From VRUE01 sp963718755 (GTDB lineage: Bacteria > Actinomycetota > Thermoleophilia > Solirubrobacterales > 70-9), in the NCBI GenBank assembly GCA_963718755.1, contig OY970376.1, positions 248,001-312,000 on the forward strand: DNA of 64,000 nucleotides. The letters are read 5' to 3'. Shown piece by piece: positions 8,417-16,427 of this stretch. The position numbers were made by a program, and so were the translations under genes. The notes beneath the pieces were generated by a model, which searched no databases, was not told the origin of the DNA, and saw only the letters and a list, made by a program, of their open reading frames with translations. How positions within the stretch are numbered: position 1 is the stretch's first letter; every line of letters begins with the position of its first letter.

Positions 8417-10504
8417 TTAGAAGTGGACAATCGGGATGATCAGGATGGCGACGATGTTCGCCACCTTGATCATCGGGTTGATCGCCGGCCCAGCCGTGTC
8501 CTTGTAGGGATCGCCGACGGTGTCGCCGGTGACGGAGGCGGCGTGGGCCTCGGAGCCTTTACCGCCGTGGGCACCGTCCTCGATCAGCTTCTTGGCGTTG
8601 TCCCAGGCACCGCCGCCGGCGGTCATCGAGATCGCGGCGAAGAGACCGACGACGATGACGCCGATCAGCAGGCCGCCGAGCGCGTTGACGCTGAGCAGGC
8701 CGACGACGACCGGAACCGCGATCGGGATCAGCGCGGGCAGGATCATCTCTTTCTGCGCCGCCAGGGTGACGATGCTGACCGTCTTCCCGTAGTCAGGTTT
8801 TTCGGTGCCCTCCATGATCCCCGGGTGCTCGCGGAACTGCTCGCGCACCTGTTCGACGACCTGGCCGCCGGCGCGGCCGACTGCCTCGATCGCGAATGCC
8901 GCAAAGAGGTAAACCATCATGCCGCCGATGATCAGCCCAACCAGCACGTCAGGGCTGCTCAGGTTGAAGAGGGCATTGAGGTCGAATCCGGCCGGCGCCT
9001 CCTCGGCCAATTCGCTCTTGAAGGCGGCGAACAGCACCAGAGCGGCAAGCGCCGCGGAGCCGATCGCGTAGCCCTTGGTGACCGCCTTGGTGGTGTTGCC
9101 GACCGCGTCGAGCGGATCGGTCACGGCCCGCACCTCCTCGGGCAGATCCGCCATCTCGGCGATGCCGCCGGCGTTGTCGGTGATCGGCCCGAAGGCGTCG
9201 AGCGCGACGATCAAGCCGCAGAGCGAGAGCTGTGCCATCACGGCGATGCCGATGCCGTAGATGCCCGCCAGGTCGTTGGCCGCAAGGATCGCCAGGGCGA
9301 TGACCAGCGCCGGGGCCGCAGTCGACTGGAAGCCCTGGGCCAGCCCCTGGATGATGTTGGTCGCGTGGCCCGTCTCCGACGCCTTGGCAATCGACTTGAC
9401 CGGGTGGAAGCGGGTCGCGGTATAAAATTCGGTGATGACAAAAAGTAGCGCCGTCACGGCGACGCCGATCACCGCGCAGAGCCAGAGGTCGGTGACGGTG
9501 ACCGCGTCGGCGGCGGTGCTGAGACCGAGCCGCACCGGGTCGCTCATCATCCAATCGGTGATCGGGTAGAAGGCCGCGATCGAGAGGATCCCGGCGGCGA
9601 TCACCCCGGTGTACAGAGCCCCCTCGACCCGGTCCGTTTTGGTTCGCACCAAAAGGGCGCCGATGATCGAGGCGATGATCGCCACCCCGCCGATCACCAA
9701 CGGGAAGAGCGCCACCTCGCGCGAGAATTCGCCGCCTGAGCCGGTGAAGGTGAGTACGCCAAGCAGCATCACAGCGACCGAGGTGACCGCGTAGGTCTCG
9801 AAGAGATCGGCCGCCATGCCGGCGCAGTCGCCGACGTTGTCGCCGACGTTGTCGGCGATCACCGCGGGGTTACGAGGATCGTCCTCGGGAATCCCCGCCT
9901 CGACCTTGCCCACCAGGTCGGCGCCGACATCGGCCGCCTTGGTGAAGATGCCGCCGCCGAGCCGAGCGAAGACGGAGATCAGCGAGCCGCCAAAGCCGAG
10001 ACCGACAAGCGCGTCGACGGCCTCCTTGTCACTGCTGCCGGTGGCAACGAGGATGCCGAAGTAGCCGGCGACACCCAGCAGCGCCAGGCCAACGACGAGC
10101 AGGCCGGTCACCGAGCCACCCTTGAAGGCGACGTCGAGAGCCGGCGGGACGCCGCCGCGCGCTGCCTCGGCAACGCGGGAGTTGGCGCGCACCGAGAGGT
10201 TCATCCCGATGAACCCGGTCGCGCCCGAGAGGACGCCACCGATAACGAAGCCGATCGCGGTCTTCTCGTCCTGCAGGAGCCAAAGCACGATCGCAATCGG
10301 GACCGCAACCGCGGCGATGATCGTGTACTGGCGGTTGAGATAGGCCTGGGCACCCTCCTGCACGGCGCCTGAGATTTCCTGCATGCGCTCGTTGCCCGGC
10401 GACTTCGCGAGCAGGCGCTGCGTGATGATCAATCCGTAGAGAACTGCCGCGCCGGCGCATACAAGCGCAACGACGACTCCGTAATCGGTCAAGAAGCTGG
10501 TCAA
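8417..10504 (-). CDS. hppA: Membrane H+-translocating pyrophosphatase, K+-independent type, 695 aa
   Basis: Integral membrane pump coupling PPi hydrolysis to ion export. The pyrophosphate site is visible as GGGIFTKAADVGADLVGK followed by DDPRNPAVIADNVGDNVGD. Later acidic motifs include DAFGPITDNAGGIAEM and GDTVGDPYKDTAGPAINP near the C-terminus. The segment VGNTTKAVTKGYAIGSAAL carries Lys in GNTTKA, where K+-dependent enzymes have Ala (GNTTAA); that places it in the K+-independent H+-pumping class. Length is normal. The start is TTG at 10504 with a GGAGG Shine-Dalgarno 8 bases upstream. Confidence 0.97.
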   Translation of the reverse strand: MTSFLTDYGVVVALVCAGAAVLYGLIITQRLLAKSPGNERMQEISGAVQEGAQAYLNRQYTIIAAVAVPIAIVLWLLQDEKTAIGFVIGGVLSGATGFIGMNLSVRANSRVAEAARGGVPPALDVAFKGGSVTGLLVVGLALLGVAGYFGILVATGSSDKEAVDALVGLGFGGSLISVFARLGGGIFTKAADVGADLVGKVEAGIPEDDPRNPAVIADNVGDNVGDCAGMAADLFETYAVTSVAVMLLGVLTFTGSGGEFSREVALFPLVIGGVAIIASIIGALLVRTKTDRVEGALYTGVIAAGILSIAAFYPITDWMMSDPVRLGLSTAADAVTVTDLWLCAVIGVAVTALLFVITEFYTATRFHPVKSIAKASETGHATNIIQGLAQGFQSTAAPALVIALAILAANDLAGIYGIGIAVMAQLSLCGLIVALDAFGPITDNAGGIAEMADLPEEVRAVTDPLDAVGNTTKAVTKGYAIGSAALAALVLFAAFKSELAEEAPAGFDLNALFNLSSPDVLVGLIIGGMMVYLFAAFAIEAVGRAGGQVVEQVREQFREHPGIMEGTEKPDYGKTVSIVTLAAQKEMILPALIPIAVPVVVGLLSVNALGGLLIGVIVVGLFAAISMTAGGGAWDNAKKLIEDGAHGGKGSEAHAASVTGDTVGDPYKDTAGPAINPMIKVANIVAILIIPIVHF

Positions 10505-10589
10505 GTTCGAATCCTCCGGCTGGTTTTAGCGGCGCGGGAGTCTATATGTGGGCGCGGCGGCGGCGTCCCGCCCCTGGCCGCAAACGCAC

Positions 10590-11741
10590 TCAGGCAGCCT
10601 GTTTGGCTGCCGTGTAGGTGCGGTGGGTCTCGCGCACCGCATCCCGATAGATGTCCTCGATCGCGACACCTGCGTCGAGTGCCTCGCGTGCCCGCTGGGC
10701 GCCGTTGCGCTCGGGCAGTTGGGGCTCGATGCCCAGGGCCGAGCGCGCCGGCTGCGTCCACTCGAGCACCCCGTCGAGCACCGCCCGCGCCTCGACCTCC
10801 TCACCGCGGCGGAAGTCGATCAGCTTGCCGCTCATCCCGTGGCGAATCGCCCGCCAGAGGTTCTCCTCGATCTCGCGATCGCGCAGCGGCGCGCCGGCGC
10901 CTTCGTAGCCCTGCTCGTCGTAGTCGAGCGCGGTCTGGGCAATGCAGGCGGCGATCAACGCCGCCAGCCCGAAGGACTCCTCACCGCGGGTCTGCGCATC
11001 GCAGATCCGCACCTCAACCGTGCCGAAAGCGTGGTGGGGGCGGACGCTCCACCAGAGCTGGGTCGACTCCTCGGCGCTACCGGTGCGCTCCAGCATCGCG
11101 ACGAACTCGGCGTAGCTGTTCCAATCGACGAAGGGGCTTGGAACGCCGCAACGGGGAAAGGTGCGGGTGAAGATCTCGGTTCGGATCGTGTGCAGGCCGG
11201 TGTCGCGGCGGTCGAGGAAGGGCGAGTTGGCCGAAGCGGCAAGCAGCAGGGGCAGCAGCTCGCGCATCCAGTCGCAGACCGCGATCGCACGGTCGGCGCC
11301 GCGCACACCCATGTGCACATGCATGCTCCAGGTGTTGTTGCGCTGGGCGACCCAGCCAAGTTCGCGCCGCAGGCGGCTGTAGTGGGGCGTGTCGATGATC
11401 CGCTGGTCGAGGTAGTTGGCCCAGGGGTGCGTTCCCATCGCCGCCAGGCCCAGGCCCATGCCGTCGGCAAGATCGAAGAGACGCGTGCGCCGCTCTCGCT
11501 GCGCCTCCATCGCCGCCGCAAAGTTCTGCGACCGCCCAGAGCGAATCTCGATCTCCGACGCGATCAGCTCGCCAGCGGCCGACTCCGCCAGCACGTCGTC
11601 CTTCTGGCAGGCGGCGTAGAGATCCTCGAAGCGATGCTCCAACTCCAACGTGGCCGGGTCGAGGATGGCGAACTCCTCCTCGAGCCCGATCGTGAAGTCG
11701 GTAGATGACTCGAATCGCTCCCGAGCCAGGTCGAGGTCCAT
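10590..11741 (-). CDS. Carboxylate-amine ligase / glutamate-cysteine ligase type 2 (YbdK family), 383 aa
   Basis: GCS2-family ATP-dependent ligase. Motifs include FTIGLEEEFAILDPAT at the N-terminus (acidic metal and glutamate site), ASEIEIRSGRS, MGTHPWANY, NNTWSMHVHMGV, RTEIFTRTFPRCG and WWSVRPHHAFGTVEVRICDA. The enzyme joins an amino acid to glutamate; some members make gamma-glutamylcysteine, but many have unknown substrates, and no gshB or mycothiol gene lies here to decide. The ATG at 11741 sits 20 bases after the rex stop, so it may be the last part of the long upstream operon. The downstream hppA gene is 85 bases away. Confidence 0.9.
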   Translation of the reverse strand: MDLDLARERFESSTDFTIGLEEEFAILDPATLELEHRFEDLYAACQKDDVLAESAAGELIASEIEIRSGRSQNFAAAMEAQRERRTRLFDLADGMGLGLAAMGTHPWANYLDQRIIDTPHYSRLRRELGWVAQRNNTWSMHVHMGVRGADRAIAVCDWMRELLPLLLAASANSPFLDRRDTGLHTIRTEIFTRTFPRCGVPSPFVDWNSYAEFVAMLERTGSAEESTQLWWSVRPHHAFGTVEVRICDAQTRGEESFGLAALIAACIAQTALDYDEQGYEGAGAPLRDREIEENLWRAIRHGMSGKLIDFRRGEEVEARAVLDGVLEWTQPARSALGIEPQLPERNGAQRAREALDAGVAIEDIYRDAVRETHRTYTAAKQAA

Positions 11742-11761
11742 GGACAGGGTCCAGCGTCTTT

Positions 11762-12433
11762 CTAGGTCAGATAGAAGTAGAGCGCGTAGAGCAGGTCGAC
11801 GGCGGGGCTGGAGGTGTGAACCGTCACCTCCGGTGGCACCTGCAGCAGCTGCTCGGAGTAATTGAAGATGATCTTCACCCCGGCCTCGACCAAGCGGTCA
11901 GCGACGGCCTGCGCCGAGGCGGCCGGAACGGCGAGGACGCCAACGACGATCTCCTGCGCGGAGACAACCGCCTCGAGCTCGCCGAAGTCACGTACCTGCA
12001 GACTGCCGACCTCGCTGCCGACCACCTCGGGGTCGATGTCGAACATGGCGACGACCTCGAAGCCATGGTCGGCGAAGATGTCGGAGCTGGCGATCGCCTG
12101 GCCAAGGTTGCCGGCGCCGAAGAGAGCGATGTTGTGCTGACCCGAGGTGCGCAGGATTTTGCGGATCTCCGCCACCAGGGAATCGACGTTGTAGCCGACC
12201 CCCCGCTTGCCGAACTTGCCGAAGCCGGAGAGGTCGCGGCGGATCTGGGTCGGGTTGATGTGGGTGTAGTCCGAGAGTTCCTGCGAGGAGATCGTCTCGC
12301 GGCCCATCTTGCGCGCCTGCGTGAGCACCTGCAGGTACCGCGAGAGTCGTGCCGCGACGCCCAGCGACAGCCGCTCGCCGTCGCCGATCAGTCCACCTGG
12401 CACCCCGAGCTCCTCCACGGCCTCCTCAATCAT
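11762..12433 (-). CDS. rex: Redox-sensing transcriptional repressor Rex, 223 aa
   Basis: Rex represses respiratory and fermentative genes when the NADH/NAD+ ratio is low. The winged-helix domain is at residues 10-80 (ISSQELSDYTHINPTQIRRD, then GKFGKRGVGYNVDSL). The NAD(H) Rossmann domain has ALFGAGNLGQAIA, MFDIDPEVVG with the acidic residue after beta-2, and a C-terminal domain-swapping helix (PAVDLLYALYFYL). I chose the ATG at 12433, which overlaps the glutaredoxin stop by 8 bases; an in-frame start at 12460 would add nine residues. I saw no clear Rex operator (TTGTGA-n6-TCACAA) nearby. Confidence 0.95.
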   Translation of the reverse strand: MIEEAVEELGVPGGLIGDGERLSLGVAARLSRYLQVLTQARKMGRETISSQELSDYTHINPTQIRRDLSGFGKFGKRGVGYNVDSLVAEIRKILRTSGQHNIALFGAGNLGQAIASSDIFADHGFEVVAMFDIDPEVVGSEVGSLQVRDFGELEAVVSAQEIVVGVLAVPAASAQAVADRLVEAGVKIIFNYSEQLLQVPPEVTVHTSSPAVDLLYALYFYLT

Positions 12434-12683
12434 TGGCCCCCACAGTATCGAGCCGCGCACGAACGGAGGTTTGGTCCACGACCAACTCCGCGACGACCTC
12501 CCCGTTCAGCTCGAGCACGGGTATGCGCTCCAGCATGCCCCGCAACAGCTCTTCATCGCTCTCGATGTCGACCTCGTGCAACTCGAAGCGGTAGCCCTCA
12601 CCGTGCAGCGCGACGAGCTCTTCGAGCGCCTGCTCGCAGAGGTGGCAGCCCGGCCGCGAGTAAAGGACAAACTGAGCGCTCAT
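12426..12683 (-). CDS. Glutaredoxin-like thiol protein, 85 aa
   Basis: Small thioredoxin-fold protein of the DUF836/glutaredoxin-like type. The redox motif CHLC follows the first beta strand (FVLYSRPGCHLCEQALEEL). The cis-Pro segment RIPVLELNGEVV and a short C-terminal helix complete the fold. It probably reduces or glutaredoxin-cycles a thiol partner; its position between tsaD and rex suggests a housekeeping redox role, but the partner is unknown. The ATG at 12683 overlaps the tsaD stop (ATGA). Confidence 0.88.
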   Translation of the reverse strand: MSAQFVLYSRPGCHLCEQALEELVALHGEGYRFELHEVDIESDEELLRGMLERIPVLELNGEVVAELVVDQTSVRARLDTVGAND

Positions 12684-13687
12684 GCTGCGAGTGGCGGCCG
12701 GCTGCTGGGGAAGGCGTCGTAGGCCAGATAGTCCGGATACGGAAGTGCCGTCGCGTAGCGGGCAGCGGAGCCGATCATCGCTGCGTTGTCGGTGCACAGC
12801 TCCAGCGGCACCAGCTTCAGCCGCACGCCCTGCTCCTCGCAGAGTGCGGCGACCGCCGTGCGCAAGGGTCCGTTGGCGGCGACACCGCCTCCGAGCGCGA
12901 CCGCCTCCCACTCGCCCCGTTTCAGCGCCCGCTTCAGTTTCGCCGTCAGCTGTCCGACCGCCGCCTTTTGGAAGCTCGCGGCGAGATCGACACGCCGCTC
13001 ACTCACTCCCTCCGGACCAAGGTCGCGGCAGAGATAGACGAGCGCCGTCTTCAGCCCACTGAAGCTGAAGTCGAGGCCGGGGTCGCGGGCCATCGCCACC
13101 GGCAGCTCAAAGGCCTCGGGATCGCCGTCCTCGGCCAGCTTCTGCAGCGCCGGCCCGCCGGGAAAGCCAAGGCCGAGCAGGCGGGCGACCTTGTCGAAGG
13201 CCTCACCGGCCGCGTCGTCGAGGGTCTGACCGAGCACCTCGTGGCCGGCGTGATCGCGGACTCCCGCCAGCAGGGTGTGGCCGCCGCTCGCGACCAGACA
13301 GAGGAAAGGCGGCTCGAGCGGCTCCGGGGCGAGGAAGTTGGCCGCCACATGCCCCTGCAGGTGGTCGACTGGGATCAGCGGCAGCCGTCGCGGCGCCGCG
13401 ATCGCCTTGGCAGTGCTGAGCCCGACCAGCAACGCCCCGATCAAACCAGGGCCGGCGGTGACCGCGACGGCGTCGATCTCGTCAAGCGAGAGGCCGGCCT
13501 CGCCCAGTGCCGCATCGACCAGCGGCGCCGCGAGCTCGAGGTGGTGGCGCGAGGCCACCTCGGGGACGATCCCGCCGAACTTCGCGTGCGCCTCGTCCTG
13601 GGAGGAGATCAGGTTGGAGAGGATGTCCGCGCCGTCGACGACGGCGGCGCAGGTGTCGTCACAGGAGGTCTCGACGGCGAGGATCAC
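12680..13687 (-). CDS. tsaD: tRNA N6-threonylcarbamoyladenosine transferase TsaD, 335 aa
   Basis: ASKHA-fold metalloenzyme that transfers the threonylcarbamoyl group from TC-AMP to A37 of ANN-decoding tRNAs, with TsaB and TsaE, both encoded upstream in this operon. Motifs: LAVETSCDDTCAAVVDG at the N-terminus, TAGPGLIGALLVGLSTAKA, the metal-binding His pair in DHLQGHVAANFL, VASGGHTLLAG, GFPGGPALQKLAEDGD, and GGGVAANGPLRTAV. Full length. Only 13 bases separate it from rimI. Confidence 0.98.
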   Translation of the reverse strand: MILAVETSCDDTCAAVVDGADILSNLISSQDEAHAKFGGIVPEVASRHHLELAAPLVDAALGEAGLSLDEIDAVAVTAGPGLIGALLVGLSTAKAIAAPRRLPLIPVDHLQGHVAANFLAPEPLEPPFLCLVASGGHTLLAGVRDHAGHEVLGQTLDDAAGEAFDKVARLLGLGFPGGPALQKLAEDGDPEAFELPVAMARDPGLDFSFSGLKTALVYLCRDLGPEGVSERRVDLAASFQKAAVGQLTAKLKRALKRGEWEAVALGGGVAANGPLRTAVAALCEEQGVRLKLVPLELCTDNAAMIGSAARYATALPYPDYLAYDAFPSSRPPLAA

Positions 13688-13700
13688 GCGTGCGCGGTCC

Positions 13701-14186
13701 CTAGCCCAGCCACATGATCAGGGCGTCCTCACCGTTGTCCTGGTAGTAACGCGGTCGCACGCCGGCCGAGCGGAAGCCGAGTTTCTCGTACATCGCGATC
13801 GCGTCACGGTTGGAGACCCGCACCTCGAGGGTGAAGGGAAGCTCGTCCCCAGCCTCCGTGAGCAGCTGCGAGATCAGCCTGCTGGCGACCCCCTGGCGGC
13901 GGCGCTCCGGTGCCACGGCGACGTTCATCACATGCCACACCCGGTCGTAGCGAGAGCAGACGAGGTAGCCGAGCAGCTCGTCGCCCCCGGTCGCGGCCAG
14001 GCATATCCCGCTGGGCTTGGAGAGCTCGAGCACGAACATCGCCAGCGACCAGGGCGCCGGGAAGGAGCGCCTCTCGATCGAGATCACCGCCGGCAGATCG
14101 CTGTAGGCGAGCCGCCGCACCGGCGGATCGCCGCTCAGCTCACTCGGCTGCTTGGAGAGAGTCTCGCTCACGCCACCGTTCTGCAT
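13701..14186 (-). CDS. rimI: Ribosomal-protein-alanine N-acetyltransferase RimI-like (GNAT), 161 aa
   Basis: GNAT acetyltransferase using acetyl-CoA, family role N-terminal acetylation of ribosomal protein S18. The acetyl-CoA site reads VAPERRRQGVASRLISQLL. The C-terminal GNAT pattern is VSNRDAIAMYEKLGF followed by RPRYYQDNGEDALIM. Placement between tsaB and tsaD is the classic arrangement. The start at 14186 overlaps the tsaB end by 47 bases; a GTG at 14171 (VSETLSK) would reduce the overlap and is equally credible. The real substrate could be another protein N-terminus. Confidence 0.9.
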   Translation of the reverse strand: MQNGGVSETLSKQPSELSGDPPVRRLAYSDLPAVISIERRSFPAPWSLAMFVLELSKPSGICLAATGGDELLGYLVCSRYDRVWHVMNVAVAPERRRQGVASRLISQLLTEAGDELPFTLEVRVSNRDAIAMYEKLGFRSAGVRPRYYQDNGEDALIMWLG

Positions 14187-14847
14187 CGGGGGGCCTCAGG
14201 TAGTTCGGCGCCAGGGAACCGGATTCGTCCTCGTCCGGCATCGCAGCCGCAAGAGCGCAGATGTGCCGCGCGGCGACGCGATGCACGGGGTCGGGGTCGT
14301 CCGGGATCTCGACCTTCCGACTCGTTAGCTGCTGCCGAAATCGTACCGCGCCCGATCCGCCGCACAGCACGGCCTGGGACAGCGACGCGATCCGTTCACC
14401 AAGCTCCTCGGGCGAGCTCAAAGAGGGCCCCCAGAGGCGTTCGCCGCTCGCCGCGTAGAGCGCCGCGGCCACCTCGCCCCGGCGAGCATCGAGAGCGACG
14501 AGGCACCCCCTGCCCTCAGCGGCCACGCCAAGCCCGCGCCCCAGCGTGTCCAGGGTGCCGACGCCGCTCAGCGGCAGCCCCTGGCTCAACCCCAGCGCAC
14601 GCGCCGTCGCGATGCCGACCCGCAGGCCGGTGAAGGAGCCAGGGCCGACCCCAACCGCGATCCGCTCGACAGCCCCCCAGCCACCGGCTGCCTCTGCCGC
14701 ACGCTCGATCTCCGCCAGCAGCGCGGTGGTGTGCTGGGGACCCCCCTTCTCGGAGGGGCCGAGCAGCGCCTCATAGAGGACCTCGCCATCGCGCACCGCC
14801 GCGACGGCGGTGTCGCTGGTCGCGGTGTCGAACCCGACTACGGTCAG
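14140..14847 (-). CDS. tsaB: tRNA threonylcarbamoyladenosine biosynthesis protein TsaB, 235 aa, probable CTG start
   Basis: ASKHA-fold partner of TsaD in t6A synthesis. The conserved VGVGPGSFTGLRVGIATARAL motif and the C-terminal NYLRPPDAE are present. Family homology begins at LTVVGFDTATSDTAVAAV, but no ATG, GTG or TTG exists in frame just upstream. The only candidate is CTG at 14847, overlapping the stop of the preceding gene as CTGA. A GTG about 17 codons inside would remove the first strand and helix of the fold. I infer a coupled CTG start. Confidence 0.88.
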   Translation of the reverse strand: MTVVGFDTATSDTAVAAVRDGEVLYEALLGPSEKGGPQHTTALLAEIERAAEAAGGWGAVERIAVGVGPGSFTGLRVGIATARALGLSQGLPLSGVGTLDTLGRGLGVAAEGRGCLVALDARRGEVAAALYAASGERLWGPSLSSPEELGERIASLSQAVLCGGSGAVRFRQQLTSRKVEIPDDPDPVHRVAARHICALAAAMPDEDESGSLAPNYLRPPDAERWRERDSLQAAE

Positions 14848-15221
14848 CGGCTGGGAACGAAAAAGTTGAAGACGCCAACCCGCTTGCCCTGCACGAACCA
14901 GGTGACGCGGTGCTTGCCGGGGATGTTGGTGGTGATCTTGTTGACGTAGAGCGTTCCCCGTTTCGCTTCCTGTTTGGGCGCGCAGAGGTTTTTTTTCGTC
15001 GGGAATTTGACGCAGACCGTGTAGAAGACGTTGCCGTTGTTACTGCGGAAGAAGGCGCCCTTTTTGCGCGGCTTCTGGCAGAGGTGCGACGGTTTCGCTT
15101 TCTGAGAGAGACCGCAGGCCACGTAGTGCTTGAACGCGGCGCCCTGCGCCGTGGCGGGAGCAGCACTGGCGAGAAGTGCAATTCCCAGCCCGACCGCCAA
15201 CAGCGTTTTCAGTCCCTTCAT
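14844..15221 (-). CDS. Small secreted basic Cys-containing protein, 125 aa
   Basis: I do not recognise the family. The N-terminus is a signal peptide (MKGLKTLLAVGLGIALLASAAPATAQG, cut here by description: charged start, 15-residue hydrophobic core, ATA-Q cleavage). The mature part is Lys-rich, with four Cys (YVACGL, SHLCQK, TVCVKF, NLCAPK) and a C-terminal beta-rich stretch (NIPGKHRVTWFVQGKRVG). Four Cys suggest two disulfides. Lys is encoded largely by AAG but with more AAA than the neighbours. It lies between tsaE and tsaB, an odd place for an exported protein, and its stop overlaps the tsaB start. Confidence 0.72.
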   Translation of the reverse strand: MKGLKTLLAVGLGIALLASAAPATAQGAAFKHYVACGLSQKAKPSHLCQKPRKKGAFFRSNNGNVFYTVCVKFPTKKNLCAPKQEAKRGTLYVNKITTNIPGKHRVTWFVQGKRVGVFNFFVPSR

Positions 15222-15291
15222 CTGGCGCCTTCCTCCTTCGGTTTGCGTGGTTGGGCGATGCTACAGGGCGGCATCCCCCTCCAAAACACGT

Positions 15292-15732
15292 TTATCTGGG
15301 TGGTGATGCGCTGCCGATCTCGATCTGGCGCCGATCGTCACCAAGATGGGTGATGCGCACCTCCAGCAGCGCCCTCCCGGCCAGCTCCGGCTCGGCCGTC
15401 GCCGGCCACTCGACGAAGGCGACGGAAGCGGCGTCGAGGTAGTCGTCGAGCAGGGCCGGGTCCTCACCCTCGAGACCAGCGAGGCGGTAGAGGTCGAGGT
15501 GGGAGACGGGAATCCGGCCGCCGTAACGCTGCCCGATCGTGAAGGTGGGGGAGGTGACCGGTCCCTCGACCCCGAGCGCCCGGCAGGCACCGCGGATCAG
15601 GGTCGTCTTACCCGCGCCCATCTCACCGCTGATCACGACCACATCCCCCGGGCCGAGAGTCGTGGCGATCTTCTCCCCCGCCGCTTCGGTTTCGGCGGCC
15701 GAGCCGCTGCGCACGGTCTCCACCGCTCTCAA
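15292..15732 (-). CDS. tsaE: tRNA threonylcarbamoyladenosine biosynthesis ATPase TsaE, 146 aa
   Basis: P-loop ATPase required for turnover of the TsaB-TsaD complex in t6A formation. The Walker A is SGEMGAGKTTLIRG. The following TSPTFTIGQRYGG and HLDLYRLAGLEG segments and the late acidic VAFVEWP are the standard TsaE signature. The start is TTG at 15732 overlapping the UDG stop (TTGA); GTG at 15723 is an alternative. A 70-base gap separates it from the secreted-protein gene downstream, the only sizeable gap inside the panC-rex run. Confidence 0.95.
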   Translation of the reverse strand: MRAVETVRSGSAAETEAAGEKIATTLGPGDVVVISGEMGAGKTTLIRGACRALGVEGPVTSPTFTIGQRYGGRIPVSHLDLYRLAGLEGEDPALLDDYLDAASVAFVEWPATAEPELAGRALLEVRITHLGDDRRQIEIGSASPPR

Positions 15733-16409
15733 CCGAAGAAATCGAGCTGGTCGGCCGGAGGTTGTGGCGGCCCCGGCGCCGGCGCCTCCTCGATCTCCTC
15801 CTCCGGGTCGGCGCTACCCGGCGGTGGGCCGGCGAGGAGCTGTGGCAACAGCTCCAAGTCAGACCGCAGGGTCTCCTTTACCGCCGGAGTGCGCAGCGCC
15901 GCCGCCGGGTGGAAGAGCGGCAACAGGAAGACGGTGCGGCCGCCCAGCTCGTGCACCTGCGGCGTGCCCCGCACCCGGGTGATCCCGGTCGGGTTGCCGC
16001 TGAGCAGCTTGGTCGCGAAGTTGCCCAGGGTGCAGACGACCCGCGGCTCGATCAGCCGCACCTGCTCGAACAGGTACGGGCGACAGGCCTCTATCTCCAG
16101 CGGCTGTGGGTCTCGGTTCCCCGGCGGCCGGCTCTTCAGCACGTTGGCGATGAAGACGTCCTCGCGGGAGAGACCGATGCCTTCCAGCATCTGGTTGAGC
16201 AGTTGCCCGGCGCGACCGACGAAGGGCAGCCCCTGACGGTCCTCTTCGGCGCCGGGCGCCTCGCCGACGAACATCACCTCGGCGTCAGCGTCCCCAGCCC
16301 CGAACACCGCCTTGGTCCGCGTCTCGTGCAGGGGGCACTTCGTACACCCCTGCACCTCTTTGTAGAGGTCGACCAGCTTGGCGCGTCGTTCCTCGGCCGT
16401 GAGGCTCAT
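15729..16409 (-). CDS. Uracil-DNA glycosylase, family 4 (Fe-S type), 226 aa
   Basis: Removes uracil from DNA in base-excision repair. Motif 1 is GEAPGAEEDRQGLPFVGRAG and the late motif is HPAAALR. Cysteines C22 and C25 (GCTKCPL) plus those in EACRPYL and VVCTLGN have the spacing of the family-4 [4Fe-4S] cluster. Related SPO1-polymerase-like proteins have the same fold, so some ambiguity remains. A Pro/Glu-rich tail ends in DQLDFFG; this terminal pattern resembles short clamp-binding peptides (Q-x-x-D/L-x-F-F), which would let it bind the DnaN sliding clamp (inference). Operon neighbour of tsaE, overlapping by 4 bases. Confidence 0.93.
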   Translation of the reverse strand: MSLTAEERRAKLVDLYKEVQGCTKCPLHETRTKAVFGAGDADAEVMFVGEAPGAEEDRQGLPFVGRAGQLLNQMLEGIGLSREDVFIANVLKSRPPGNRDPQPLEIEACRPYLFEQVRLIEPRVVCTLGNFATKLLSGNPTGITRVRGTPQVHELGGRTVFLLPLFHPAAALRTPAVKETLRSDLELLPQLLAGPPPGSADPEEEIEEAPAPGPPQPPADQLDFFG

Positions 16410-16427
16410 CGCCGAGGATGGTACGAG

